Positions 16,958-26,671 of a stretch of 64,000 nt of DNA are shown piece after piece. The stretch covers positions 10,325,381 to 10,389,380 of the forward strand of contig CP036432.1 of the NCBI GenBank assembly GCA_007753675.1, given 5' to 3'. The position numbers and the translations under genes are program-made. The notes beneath the pieces were generated by a model that worked only from the letters and a program-made list of their open reading frames with translations, was not told where the DNA came from and did no database searches. Positions within the stretch are counted from its first letter, which is position 1. Each line of letters opens with the position of its first letter. The DNA is from Stieleria magnilauensis. GTDB taxonomy: Bacteria > Planctomycetota > Planctomycetia > Pirellulales > Pirellulaceae.

Positions 16958-17746
16958 CTATGGGCCGACGCGGAGCATCGTCAGCAACTCCTCGCGTTGC
17001 TCTTGAATCTCGGTCAATTCGTTGCGAAGGATTTCTTGAGGTTTCTCTGCGGCCTCACTGTCGGAGAGTTGCCAGATCATGAACGAGCCGGCAAAGGTTC
17101 CGTACTCGCGTTTGGTCATGTCATGCTCGCGGTACATCACCGATTCGATCACCGCGTCAATCTCCGGAGCATCCTTGTCTTCCGCCCGAATCAATTTTGC
17201 GATGCGTTTCTTCTCGTCACCGGACAGTTTGGAAGCGAGCTGCGCCAGACCCTCCAACCCCTGTCGTTCAATGGCAACTGCGACCAATTGATGAATCAGC
17301 AGTCCGCCGTGAGCAGACTTCCTGCCGATCACCGCGATCTTTGCCAGCGCATCGGCCGCATCGGCGGATCGGCCTTCGAGTTCGGCAAGCCGAGCCTTGA
17401 CATACAGCAGCCGCATCGGCCCCCGAGCGTAATTTGCTTTGTCATGCATTTCCTGCATCGTTTGCATGTCGGCCATGCGGATCAGACAGCGCTGTCGCGC
17501 GGCTTGATCGATCAAGGATAGCGGATCGAGATTGGCATCAAGGTAGGTTTGTAGAGCTTCGACATCCTGAGAGGTGTCGAAGTCCATCGGCAGCGGCGTC
17601 ATCTTGCCGTTCGCTTCAGAAAGCGTGTCATACGCATTGGGCGACGGATAGCTGATGTTTCCTGATCGAGGTGCGTTGATGAAGTAAATGACAGCGACAG
17701 CGACGAGCACCGTCGCAAGCACGCCGAGGCCGATTTTCAGTTTCAT
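16958..17746 (-). CDS. Membrane-anchored protein of unknown function
   Basis: 262 aa, unrecognised. One N-terminal hydrophobic segment (about residues 4-25, GLGVLATVLVAVAVIYFINA) with basic residues ahead of it suggests an anchor or uncleaved signal. The remainder is mostly alpha-helical and charged, with a possible TPR-like helical region around residues 105-180. It has the same orientation as the Uma2 gene upstream and starts 23 bases after that gene ends, so the two may be co-transcribed. Confidence 0.7.
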   Translation of the reverse strand: MKLKIGLGVLATVLVAVAVIYFINAPRSGNISYPSPNAYDTLSEANGKMTPLPMDFDTSQDVEALQTYLDANLDPLSLIDQAARQRCLIRMADMQTMQEMHDKANYARGPMRLLYVKARLAELEGRSADAADALAKIAVIGRKSAHGGLLIHQLVAVAIERQGLEGLAQLASKLSGDEKKRIAKLIRAEDKDAPEIDAVIESVMYREHDMTKREYGTFAGSFMIWQLSDSEAAEKPQEILRNELTEIQEQREELLTMLRVGP

Positions 17747-17769
17747 GATCGTTAAAGTATCGAGTTTCT

Positions 17770-18306
17770 TTAAAACAGATCGGCAAGTCGAATGGTAACG
17801 GCGCAGTCTTCACACAGTGTGATCTCAAAGGAATCGACGACGGATTCACTTCTCCATTTGCCTTCGCCATCGCGGCGATAGAGCTGGACTGTTTTTAACT
17901 CGGGATCCAGAATCGCGTAGATCGGGACGCCTTGCTCGTCATAGAGATCCCGTTTAAAGCTGCGGTCACGCTCGGCAGTCGAAGCAGACAGGACTTCGGC
18001 GACGAAGTGGGGCGTCAATTCGATGTGTTTTTCGGGAGCCTCGCCACAAATCACCACGACATCGGGCCGGACCACCGTCTCGCGCGAAACGATCCAGTCG
18101 GTTTCTCCGAGTACAATCGCATCGCATTCTTGCGAGCGAAGTTGTGTCCCAAGTTCCCTGGCAAGATTAAACAACACTAATTGGTGCACACCAAAGGGGC
18201 TGGGGCTCATCGACACGGCGATCCCGTCCCAGAGTTCCCAGTCGCCTTCCCAGGCGGCGTAGTCATCGACAGTGTAACGCGGAATGTATTTGGGGACGGC
18301 AGACAT
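17770..18306 (-). CDS. Uma2-family (DUF820) restriction-fold protein
   Basis: 178 aa, typical length. The Uma2/DUF820 layout is present: YTVDDYAAWEGDWELWDGIAVSMSPSPFGVHQ at the N-terminus, VVRPDVVVICGE, then FVAEVLSASTAERDRSFKRDLYDEQGVPIYAILDPELKTVQLYR, where the PD...E..S motif and K/Y residues mark a PD-(D/E)XK nuclease-like site. Uma2 proteins occur in many copies in planctomycetes and cyanobacteria; their target is unknown. There is no mobile-element context here. Confidence 0.88.
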   Translation of the reverse strand: MSAVPKYIPRYTVDDYAAWEGDWELWDGIAVSMSPSPFGVHQLVLFNLARELGTQLRSQECDAIVLGETDWIVSRETVVRPDVVVICGEAPEKHIELTPHFVAEVLSASTAERDRSFKRDLYDEQGVPIYAILDPELKTVQLYRRDGEGKWRSESVVDSFEITLCEDCAVTIRLADLF

Positions 18307-18495
18307 CGAATCGACGGTGGCGAGCGGGCGGTGAAGATCTCACTTTCCAGTATATCACGGTTGCGTCAACTCGACCGTGTGCGATGAATGCCCACAGGCA
18401 CCGATCAACCGCACCATCGCGGCCCGCCACACAGCAGATTCGCACGGTAGAATGGGGCATTGCCGACTTGCACCTCACGTCGATCGAGATCACGA

Positions 18496-19872
18496 ATGCT
18501 ACGTTTGATTCCTCTGCTTGCTGTTCTTTGCTGCGGTGTTTGGCCTTCATGGGCCAGCGCCAAACAGCCCGACATCATCTTGGTCATGGCCGATGACATC
18601 GGCATTGAAGGACTGGGTTGTTACGGGGGTGTGTCCTATCGAACACCGAATTTGGATCGGATGGCGGCCGCCGGCGTCAGGTTCACCCACGCCTACTCGC
18701 AGCCGCTGTGTACGCCGACGCGAGTGGAATTGATGACCGGCAAAGACAACCATCGCAACTGGACCTACTTCGGGATCCTCGATCCGCGCGAACGCACATT
18801 CGGTCACGCGATGACCGATGCCGGATACGCGACCGGGATCTTCGGCAAGTGGCAATTGCAGTCGTACGATCCACCCGATCTGCCGGGCGCGGAGGCCAGA
18901 CGCGGCAAAGGCATGCATCCCAAAGACGCGGGTTTCGATGAGTACGCGTTGTTCCATGCCCTGCATACCGAAGACAAGGGGTCTCGCTACGCCAACCCGA
19001 CGATGCTGGAAGGCCGGCGCGGCAGCGACGGAACCCTCAAGACGTACCGCGGCCGCTACGGCGAAGATGTTTGGGTCGAAAAAATCATGGCCTTTATGGA
19101 CACCAAGACCGACAAGCCGAAGTTTGTCTACTACCCGATGGCGCTGCCCCACTGGCCGTTCGTGCCGACGCCCCACTCGGCCGACTGGGACCCCGACAAA
19201 CCGCAACAGGAACATCTGCGTTACGGAAGCGACATGATCGAATACATGGACACGACGATGGGAACTTTGTTGCAAGGGTTGCGTCAGCGGAATCTCGCAC
19301 GAGAAACGATCGTGATCTTTTACAGCGACAACGGCACCCACCTGAAAGTCACCTCGAAAATGAAAGATGGCCGTTCGATCCCTGGTGGCAAAGCGATGCC
19401 GACCCAAACCGGGATCCACGTGCCGCTGATCGTGCATTGCCCAGACCGCTACAAACCCGCGGTCGTCGATGGCATCGTCGAAGCCTCGGATTTTTACCCG
19501 ACACTGCTGGAGTTGGCCGGAGCCGAAAAACAACCGGGCAAGCACCTGGACGGGATCAGTTTTGTGCCCCAATTGGTCGGTCAGCCGACGCCACGCCGGG
19601 ACGCAGCGTTCTTCTGGTATGACCCTCGTCCGGGCTGGGACAAAGAAAAATTCAGCCGGCATGTGTTCGCGCTCAACAAGACCCACAAGCTGTTCCGCGA
19701 TGGACGGTTGTTTCGTATCGGTGAGCTGCCCCTAAAAGAAACGTTGGTTCAGCAAGACGACGACAAAGATCGTGCGGCGCGAACTCAGTTGCAAGCTGTG
19801 ATCGATCAGGCGATGGCAGGTACCAACGAACCGCCACTGGTCGATGCTTACGGCAAGCGACTAGACAAGTGA
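18496..19872 (+). CDS. Secreted arylsulfatase-type sulfatase
   Basis: 458 aa from the ATG at 18496. A signal peptide (LLAVLCCGVWPSWASA) probably ends near residue 23. The sulfatase core begins PDIILVMADDIGIEGLG with metal-binding Asp pair, and the formylglycine site CTPTR has Cys at about residue 72 (CxPxR class). YSDNGTH contributes further metal ligands. It should hydrolyse a sulfate ester, probably from a marine polysaccharide, in the periplasm or outside the cell, and needs an active FGE supplied from elsewhere, because the FGE-like protein at 11209 lacks the catalytic cysteines. A coding remnant with EF hands follows directly. Confidence 0.92.
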   Translation: MLRLIPLLAVLCCGVWPSWASAKQPDIILVMADDIGIEGLGCYGGVSYRTPNLDRMAAAGVRFTHAYSQPLCTPTRVELMTGKDNHRNWTYFGILDPRERTFGHAMTDAGYATGIFGKWQLQSYDPPDLPGAEARRGKGMHPKDAGFDEYALFHALHTEDKGSRYANPTMLEGRRGSDGTLKTYRGRYGEDVWVEKIMAFMDTKTDKPKFVYYPMALPHWPFVPTPHSADWDPDKPQQEHLRYGSDMIEYMDTTMGTLLQGLRQRNLARETIVIFYSDNGTHLKVTSKMKDGRSIPGGKAMPTQTGIHVPLIVHCPDRYKPAVVDGIVEASDFYPTLLELAGAEKQPGKHLDGISFVPQLVGQPTPRRDAAFFWYDPRPGWDKEKFSRHVFALNKTHKLFRDGRLFRIGELPLKETLVQQDDDKDRAARTQLQAVIDQAMAGTNEPPLVDAYGKRLDK

Positions 19873-19975
19873 TCCACTGCCCGATTGGCAGGCGAAACTC
19901 CGGGCATCAAGCGGGGCTGGAAGCAAACGCCCCGAAAGCGATTCACCCCCAAGCGAGAATGATGATCCCAAAAGC

Positions 19976-20365
19976 GTGCTACCACTGGTCGACATTGTCG
20001 GATCTTCCACCGAAGCCACGTTGCCGCTGTTGATGGAACTCGCCAACAGCGAAGATCCCGAAGTCGCGGTCTGGGCGATGACTTGGATTCCAAACTTGAT
20101 GGAACAGGTACGCAAGTTGAATCAACAAGCGCGCCAACTGGCCGAGCGACAGAAGCTGGGCGTGGAAGGCCTGGACTCCAAAATGGTGGAGTACGCCAGA
20201 CGCATCATCGCCCGCTACGACGTCGATGGTGACCAGGAATTGACGTCGGCAGAATACGAGAAAATGCTGCAATCGCCCGAAGTCGCTGATGCCGACGGGA
20301 ATGGACGCGTCAGCATCGGCGAATACGCGACGTGGCTCCAGGCCCGTTCCAGACGCCGGCAATGA
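19976..20365 (+). pseudogene. EF-hand protein fragment (probable 5'-truncated remnant)
   Basis: 129 codons from a GTG at 19976, but the frame is open and protein-like back to about 19865, just beyond the overlapping sulfatase end, with no good start. The C-terminal half has two EF-hand loops (DVDGDQELTSAEYEKM and DADGNGRVSIGEYATWL). There is no signal peptide, although planctomycete EF-hand proteins of this type are usually large and secreted. It is most likely the 3' end of a gene whose 5' part was lost. A short genuine gene starting at the GTG cannot be excluded. Confidence 0.55.
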
Positions 20366-20803
20366 CGGGTCGATCACCGGCACCCTCGCCCCAGAGACCC
20401 TCGCTTCGCTCGACCCTCCCTGCCAGGGAGGGTTTCGTCATTGGTGTAAACACCAACTCATGTTTTGACCAACCCATTTTTTGACCTTTCTTCCCCACGC
20501 CGCCGCTCACCGCCCGCTCGCAAGTATTGCTAGCAATTCCGCGCCCCGAATGTTTCACGGAATTGCCCCCAGAGTGCGGGAAACTGGATTGGTGATTTTT
20601 TCGTCGTTTCGCTAAACTCGCAGCACCGCGCGGCCGAAGGGCCTGGTTTGTTTCACAAATCGGGCTGGGAAATAGGGCGAACACGTTGTTCGTCTTCGCC
20701 GCGGTCACGGGATTGATGAGGGAGCATCAACGAAGGCTACGAGAGTCTTCCGCTCCATTGATCAATGAAGCGAACACGCTGCAAGCGTTAACGGAGGGAA
20801 CCG
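20366..20803. other. 438-base intergenic region
   Basis: It holds a short GC-rich hairpin at 20414-20432 and otherwise no convincing ORF, repeat or RNA. The last 20 bases before the nuclease gene include GGAGG (20794-20798), a good ribosome binding site for the ATG at 20804. Confidence 0.6.
20414..20435 (+). terminator. Possible intrinsic terminator
   Basis: An 8-bp perfect stem CCCTCCCT/AGGGAGGG with a 3-base loop is followed by TTT only. It lies about 50 bases after the EF-hand fragment. The U-tract is short, so termination would be weak. Confidence 0.4.
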
Positions 20804-22048
20804 ATGCCGGGCGAATCTTTTCGATTCATCCACGCCAGTGATTTTCACTTGGAAAGTCCACTCGGTGATTTGGATGAGCTGCCCCCGCCGCTGCGCGATC
20901 AAATGGCCACCGCGCCGCACGAAGCCGTCAAGGCGGTGTTTGAGGCTGCGCTCTCCAACAACATTGATTTCGTCGTGTTATCCGGCGACCTGCTCAATCC
21001 CCAGGCCGCCGGGCCGTACGGAATGAACCTGTTGTTGGAGCAGTTTGAAAAACTGGCCGCTGCCGACACGCCGGTGTATTGGGCGGCGGGCACCGTCGAT
21101 GATCCACAGAAGTGGCCCGAAGCGGTGGTGATTCCGCCCAACGTGACGCTGTTTCCCAAGGACCGCGCGACCGACGTCAACGTCGTACGCGGCGGGCGGA
21201 CGATCTGTCGTCTGATCGGCCGCGGCAGTGACGGCCGCGCCTCGCTGCACATCCCGGGGTTTGAATGCGAGGCCGCCGAGGAATTCGCGATCGGAGTCGG
21301 CCACGGCGATGCATCGCTGGAGATGCTGGAGGAGGCTCGATTCGATTTTTGGTGCCTCGGCGGTAAACACAATCGCCTGGAACTGGAATCCGATGGCGAA
21401 ATCCGAGCGGTCTACAGCGGTTCACCGCAGGGTCGGTCGTTGAGCGAACCCGGTTCGCACGGCTTTTCCATCATCGACGTCGACGCCGAACGAAATGTTC
21501 GTGTCAGCGAAATGCCGGCCGATCAGTTCCGCTACTGCAACGTCCGCCTGAGGGCCGACGAAATTGCCGCGGTCGGCAGCATCCAAAACTTGCTCGGCGA
21601 ACGGATCGTGCGCTTGCAACACGAAGCCGGTGGCCGACACCTGATCATCGGCTGGGACATCACCGCCGACAGCGGCGAGTCGTTGATCGAGATCGGCGAC
21701 GGCGAGGCGTTACTGGATTGGGTGCGTCACGAATACGGGCACGGGGCGCCGGCCGCCTGGTCTACGTCGCTGCGAATCCGTCCGCCCCAACAGTACCCCA
21801 AGTCGTGGCACGAGGAAGACACGATTTTGGGTGACTATCTGCGGATTGCCGCCGAGCATCGCAAGCCCGAAAGCACGGCGACCAATCTGTTACCGATGAC
21901 CGAAGAACATCCGGGACTGCCGGCAAGCACGACGACGCTGCTGGCCGAAATTCCACAGACGCGTCGAATCGAAACGTTGGACCAAGCGACGCTGTTGGGC
22001 GTCGAACTGCTCCGTGGCGGCAAGCCAAATTGGGTGAACAAATCATGA
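20804..22048 (+). CDS. SbcD/YhaO-like metallophosphoesterase (DNA repair exonuclease family)
   Basis: 414 aa. The calcineurin-like phosphoesterase core is recognisable: HASDFHLESP (DxH motif), VVLSGDLL (GD motif), a GHGD-like motif and GGKHNRLEL (GxxH). The GNHD motif that supplies a catalytic His and a metal ligand is replaced by GTVDDP, and GDxxD is GDLLN, so metal binding or activity may be altered. The C-terminal 170 residues form the SbcD/YhaO accessory part. Its stop overlaps the start of the YhaN-like ATPase (ATGA at 22045), the standard pairing of a nuclease with an SMC-like ATPase. Confidence 0.85.
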   Translation: MPGESFRFIHASDFHLESPLGDLDELPPPLRDQMATAPHEAVKAVFEAALSNNIDFVVLSGDLLNPQAAGPYGMNLLLEQFEKLAAADTPVYWAAGTVDDPQKWPEAVVIPPNVTLFPKDRATDVNVVRGGRTICRLIGRGSDGRASLHIPGFECEAAEEFAIGVGHGDASLEMLEEARFDFWCLGGKHNRLELESDGEIRAVYSGSPQGRSLSEPGSHGFSIIDVDAERNVRVSEMPADQFRYCNVRLRADEIAAVGSIQNLLGERIVRLQHEAGGRHLIIGWDITADSGESLIEIGDGEALLDWVRHEYGHGAPAAWSTSLRIRPPQQYPKSWHEEDTILGDYLRIAAEHRKPESTATNLLPMTEEHPGLPASTTTLLAEIPQTRRIETLDQATLLGVELLRGGKPNWVNKS

Positions 22049-25000
22049 AAGTCAAAGACCTGAATATCGATGGCTTCGGCGTTTGGACCGGGCTGAGCAT
22101 CGATTCATTACCGGACGGCATGACGTTGTTTTACGGGCCGAACGAGGCCGGCAAGACGACCGTGATGCAATTCCTGCGGTCGATGCTGTACGGATTCACG
22201 GCCGAACGTCGCGACAAGTATCTGCCGCCGATCTATGGCGGAACGCCCGGCGGCGCGATTCGTGTCACCGGCCCGGGCGGCGGCTATCAAATCCGACGCC
22301 ACGCCAAGATGACCGACGAAAACGTGGTCGGCCAGCTGGCGGTCACCGGGCAAGACGGCCTGGCACAAGGCCAGCACCGGTTGAGCATGCTGCTCGGCCA
22401 GATCGACGAACCGATCTTCACCAACGTGTTCGCGATCGGCATGCGCGAATTGCAAGAGCTCAATACGCTCGATGACACCGCCGCGGCGGACGAGTTGTAC
22501 AAGCTTTCCAGTGGACTCGATCGCGTCTCGCTGGTCGACGTGATTCGATCGTTGCGCGACGGCCGCAAATCCCTGGTCGGTCATGCTTCCCAAAACTCTA
22601 AAGCCGATGCCGACAAACTGGAAGCCTTGCTTCGACGGCGAGAAGGCTTGCGGGACGAAGTCCAGCGATTGACCGGCCAGAGTCGGCGTTGGAGCGAACT
22701 GGCCAGCCTGCGACAAACCCAGCAGAAAGAAATCAGCGATCTGGCGGCGCGGATCACGGCCTGGGAACGCGAAGCGCGACACGTCGAAGCGGCGATCAGC
22801 GTTTTCGACCAATGGACCGATCGAACCCGCATCGCCGGTGAAATCGCGGCGATCGAAGCCGAGACGCATCTGCCCGACGAAGCACCGGGCCAACTGGTGC
22901 AAATCGAAGCGATGATTCAAGATCGTCGCGGCAAGTTGGAAGAGGTGAAGGCGAAACGCCGCTCGCTGCGCGAGAAAGCGGCGCAGCTGCCCGTCAGCGC
23001 GCGAATGTTAGACCTGCAAGGCCGCATCGAAGCGGCGACCGAACAGGCGACGTGGGTCGAAGCCTTAGAAGAGCAACTCGAAAAGGTCGACACGCAAATC
23101 CTGAAAGCCCGCAATCAACTGATCGCGGACGCCGAGCAATTGGGGCTCAGCGAGGAAGACCGCGACGCGCTGCTCAATGGCGACGCGTCGCAGATGCCCG
23201 ACCTGTCACGCCAAACGCTGGCTGCCCTCGCCGGACCGGCCAAACGCGTCAAAGAGCAACTGTTCCTGCTCAAACAGGCGCGGGGCGAAGGCGTCGAACA
23301 CAAGAAACGCATGGAGCACTTCGACGAAGAACTCGGCGAAGTCCTGCAACGCACCCGGGCCACGGATCTGCAGCAGGCGATCCGTCAGGAAAATGAGCAC
23401 CTGGCTTCGCTCCGCCGTGCGCTGCAACTGGGCGAACACATTGACAAACTGAAACGGCACTATCGATCGCTTGAAAACGAATCGGTCGACCTGTCGACCG
23501 CCGAGGTCTTGCCGATCGACAGTCTGCTGTTGATGGGGCTGCCGTTTGTCGTCGGCGGTTGTTGCCTGATCGTGGCGTTTTCCCATTTCCTGGGGATCAA
23601 CTGGTTCTTGGCGGGCGAGCCGACGCCGACCGCCGGCATGGTCTGGATGCTGTTCGGGTTGATGTCCATCACGCTGTATTTCTTCAGCAAACAAAACAAT
23701 CATCGCTCCACGGCCATCGACCGTGAAGATTGTGACCGTCAAATCGACATGCTGAGAAAGCAGATCCGTGAGCTGGAAGCCGAACAGGACGATGTCGAAT
23801 CGGAGCTGCCCGGCAGCACCCAACCGATCGAATTTCGCGTCCGCCAGGCCGAACTGCTGCTCAACGATCTGGAAGCAAGCATGCCGTCCTACCATTCCCA
23901 CGCCGCAGCCAAACAGGCCTATGAAACGTCGCGGGCCAAGGCGGTCAAAGCGGCCGAGCAGCTGAAAGCCGCCCGCCGCGAGTGGTCGGCCACGCTCCGA
24001 AAACTCGGGCTCGCCGAATCGATGTCACCCCGCAGTGTCCGCAAGCTGAGCGAAGGATACGAAACGCTGCAAGGCAGTCTGCGGCGACTGGAAGAATTGC
24101 AGAGCGAGAAGGATCAACGCCAGCGGGAACGCCAAGGCATCGCCAAACGGATCGAATCGCTTTATCTGGAATCGCTCGAAATCAGCGATCAAGATCAGCA
24201 GCGCGCCACGGGCGAACCGACCGGCGGCGACAAGGGTTCCCAAGACGCCTCAACCACCCGCGCGGCCGACACGACGCCGCCCTCGGAACACGCGCTGCGA
24301 CGTGCCAGTCGCGTCGGTCCGCTGGAACAGCTCAACCACCTGCAAGAAGAGGTCCAGCGACAACGGCATTGGATCAAACGTCGTCGCGACCTCAAGGAAC
24401 AGGATGCACAGCTCAAACGACAGCACGCTTCTTATTCCCGGGCGATCGAACGCGGCGAACAACAACGCCGCGCCCTGTGGGCCAAGTGCGGTGTCGCGAC
24501 GCCCGAACAGTTCTATCAAATGGTCGACAGCAAGGCCAGTTTGGCCCAGCTGAAGGATCAACACGCCGCGGTCGATAAACAAATCCGCTCCATGGTCACC
24601 GGCAACCTCTCCTATGACGCGGTGAAACAAGAAATCGAAGGCGTGACCCAAGCCGACCTGGAACGCAAATGGGAATCGCTGACCTCGCGAACGGCCGAAA
24701 CGCAACAGCGAATCGCGACCCTGCAAACCCAGATCGGTGAATGCGCCGCCGACATGAAACACCTGGCCGACGACAATCGTCTGATGGTCGCGCAACTGGA
24801 ACTCGGCTGCATCAATCGAAAGATCCAAACGCTGGCACAGCGCTGGCAAACTCTGGCCACCGCAAGTTGCTTGGTCGAAGAGGTGTGCGGCAAATTTGAA
24901 CGCGAACGCCAACCCGAAACGTTGCGAGAAGCGTCGTCGTTCTTGGCCCAATTGACCGACGGAAAATACACGCGGATTTGGACCCCGTTGGGCACGAACC

Positions 25001-25923
25001 AACTGAACATCGACGGCGCCGACGGCAACCCCATCTCACTGGAAGTGCTCAGCCGGGGAACACGCGAAGCCGTCTTCATCGCGCTGCGTCTGTCGCTGGC
25101 CGCGGCCTACGCGCGACGCGGTGTGATGTTGCCCCTGATCCTCGACGACGTGCTGGTCAACTTCGACGGCGATCGCGCCCTGCACGCCGCCGAGACGCTC
25201 AAAACGTTTGCCGAACTGGGACACCAGGTGATGATGTTCACCTGCCACGACCACATCGTGGACATTTTCCATTCGATCGATGTCGAAGTCCGCCAACTGC
25301 CGCCCCAAGGCGTCCCCGGCCGGGCCACGATCTTGATGCCGGAAGCAGACGAACAATACGACGAAGAAGACTTCGAAGACGAAGACGTTCCGCAGCAGGA
25401 GTATGACGAGGCCGACGAGGAACCGGCCGAAGAAGTCTATGCCGAGGTCGAAGCGCAGGAACCGGAACAGCCCGTCGCAGTTGAACCCCAGCCTGAACCC
25501 GAGCCGGTTGCCCAACCCGAACCCGTCGTGGCAGAAGAGCCGCCAACCCAACCTCAACCAGCAGCCAAGCCCCAACCGGTGGCCAAAGCTGTCGAGAAAC
25601 CCCGACCGCCCGTCGAGCGCAAGCCCAAACCCGTGGTCAAGAAGGTTTACATCGAGGACGAGCCAGACGAGTACGAGGATGACGACAGCGAGATCGACGA
25701 ACGGCCGGTCGCTCCCTCACCCTCGATCGGTTGGGCGTGGTTCCAGCGTGAACCGGCCGACGGACGCATCAGCACCGAGGAGCGTGCCGCCGAAACGCTG
25801 CGTGCCGCCCACCGCGCCGTCAACGCCGAGCTGTTTGAAGGCGAAGCGGCTCAGGAAGACATTCCCGAGGAAGTGTGGAACCGTAACGATGCCTGGTGGG
25901 ACGGCAGCCGCGTGACGACCTAA
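22045..25923 (+). CDS. YhaN/SbcC-like SMC-type AAA ATPase
   Basis: 1292 aa. The N-terminus has the AAA-23/SbcC pattern with Walker A GPNEAGKTT at about residues 31-39. Long coiled coils are interrupted at about 493-550 by two hydrophobic segments, as in YhaN, which suggests membrane association instead of a zinc hook. The signature LSRGTREAVFIALRLSLA and Walker B LPLILDDVLVNFD lie near 1005-1037. Beyond about residue 1097 there is an unusual 195-residue tail that is acidic, then Pro/Glu/Gln-rich, then ends in a short ordered segment. It probably works with the coupled YhaO-like nuclease in DNA end processing. The start ATG overlaps the upstream stop; an upstream in-frame ATG at 22030 is less likely. 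Confidence 0.88.
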   Translation: MKVKDLNIDGFGVWTGLSIDSLPDGMTLFYGPNEAGKTTVMQFLRSMLYGFTAERRDKYLPPIYGGTPGGAIRVTGPGGGYQIRRHAKMTDENVVGQLAVTGQDGLAQGQHRLSMLLGQIDEPIFTNVFAIGMRELQELNTLDDTAAADELYKLSSGLDRVSLVDVIRSLRDGRKSLVGHASQNSKADADKLEALLRRREGLRDEVQRLTGQSRRWSELASLRQTQQKEISDLAARITAWEREARHVEAAISVFDQWTDRTRIAGEIAAIEAETHLPDEAPGQLVQIEAMIQDRRGKLEEVKAKRRSLREKAAQLPVSARMLDLQGRIEAATEQATWVEALEEQLEKVDTQILKARNQLIADAEQLGLSEEDRDALLNGDASQMPDLSRQTLAALAGPAKRVKEQLFLLKQARGEGVEHKKRMEHFDEELGEVLQRTRATDLQQAIRQENEHLASLRRALQLGEHIDKLKRHYRSLENESVDLSTAEVLPIDSLLLMGLPFVVGGCCLIVAFSHFLGINWFLAGEPTPTAGMVWMLFGLMSITLYFFSKQNNHRSTAIDREDCDRQIDMLRKQIRELEAEQDDVESELPGSTQPIEFRVRQAELLLNDLEASMPSYHSHAAAKQAYETSRAKAVKAAEQLKAARREWSATLRKLGLAESMSPRSVRKLSEGYETLQGSLRRLEELQSEKDQRQRERQGIAKRIESLYLESLEISDQDQQRATGEPTGGDKGSQDASTTRAADTTPPSEHALRRASRVGPLEQLNHLQEEVQRQRHWIKRRRDLKEQDAQLKRQHASYSRAIERGEQQRRALWAKCGVATPEQFYQMVDSKASLAQLKDQHAAVDKQIRSMVTGNLSYDAVKQEIEGVTQADLERKWESLTSRTAETQQRIATLQTQIGECAADMKHLADDNRLMVAQLELGCINRKIQTLAQRWQTLATASCLVEEVCGKFERERQPETLREASSFLAQLTDGKYTRIWTPLGTNQLNIDGADGNPISLEVLSRGTREAVFIALRLSLAAAYARRGVMLPLILDDVLVNFDGDRALHAAETLKTFAELGHQVMMFTCHDHIVDIFHSIDVEVRQLPPQGVPGRATILMPEADEQYDEEDFEDEDVPQQEYDEADEEPAEEVYAEVEAQEPEQPVAVEPQPEPEPVAQPEPVVAEEPPTQPQPAAKPQPVAKAVEKPRPPVERKPKPVVKKVYIEDEPDEYEDDDSEIDERPVAPSPSIGWAWFQREPADGRISTEERAAETLRAAHRAVNAELFEGEAAQEDIPEEVWNRNDAWWDGSRVTT

Positions 25924-26149
25924 CCGGACCGTCAGCCGCGGGCGACTCACCCGCGCGGCGGATCGTTTGCAACGATCAGTCGGATCGTCGCAATCATCCG
26001 GGGGAGTCCCTGGGTAAACAAAGCGGAGTTGTGGGACAAGAAACCGGTCGGTGGTGTCAGTCGCTGACGTAGGTTTTTCTATCCGTCGGGGCCGGTCCGG
26101 TCACCGATCGGTCGTCCCCGCTTTCGTCCCCGTCTGCCCTCCGATATTG

Positions 26150-26671
26150 ATGCATCGCTCTCGACGTGCAATGACGTTCGTTGAACTGACCGTGGTCGTC
26201 ACGATCATGGGGCTGTTGGCGGTGCTTGGGGTGCCGCGTTTCGCCAGGGCACTGCACGCACGCAACGCGCGTCACGCGGCGATCCAGTTGGCCAGCTATG
26301 TCGACTACGTTCGCAACACCGCGATCAATGAAGGCCGATCGACGACGCTTTCGGTCGACGCGACCGGCGATCGGTTTTGGAGTCCCGATGTGGAGTTCCC
26401 CGACCAGGCCGGGGTGCCGCTGTCGGTATTGATCAAAGATCGGTTCGACGCCAGCTTGGAAATCAAGGCATCGTTTGATTCGGCGACCTCGGTCAGCTTC
26501 GACCTGGAAGGCACCCCCAACGTCGGCGGAACTCCGCTCAGCAACGGTGTCATCACCATCGGCACACGGGCGATCGCTTACGAGATACACATCGCTGTGG
26601 GGCCGGGAAGTGCAACCATCACGGAAGTCGACGATCCAGACGTGGATGCGTTTTCGAGCCCCGATGAGTAG
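26150..26671 (+). CDS. Type II secretion/type IV pilus-like pseudopilin (GspH type)
   Basis: 173 aa from the ATG at 26150. A short basic leader (MHRSRRA) precedes a prepilin segment MTFVELTVVVTIMGLLAVLG with Glu at +5, followed by hydrophobic residues 10-25. The leader ends in Ala instead of the usual Gly at -1. The globular part resembles minor pseudopilins (GspH/FimT). It is the first of four overlapping or adjacent genes that together look like a minor-pilin priming complex. The next gene starts at 26664, inside this one. Confidence 0.82.
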   Translation: MHRSRRAMTFVELTVVVTIMGLLAVLGVPRFARALHARNARHAAIQLASYVDYVRNTAINEGRSTTLSVDATGDRFWSPDVEFPDQAGVPLSVLIKDRFDASLEIKASFDSATSVSFDLEGTPNVGGTPLSNGVITIGTRAIAYEIHIAVGPGSATITEVDDPDVDAFSSPDE

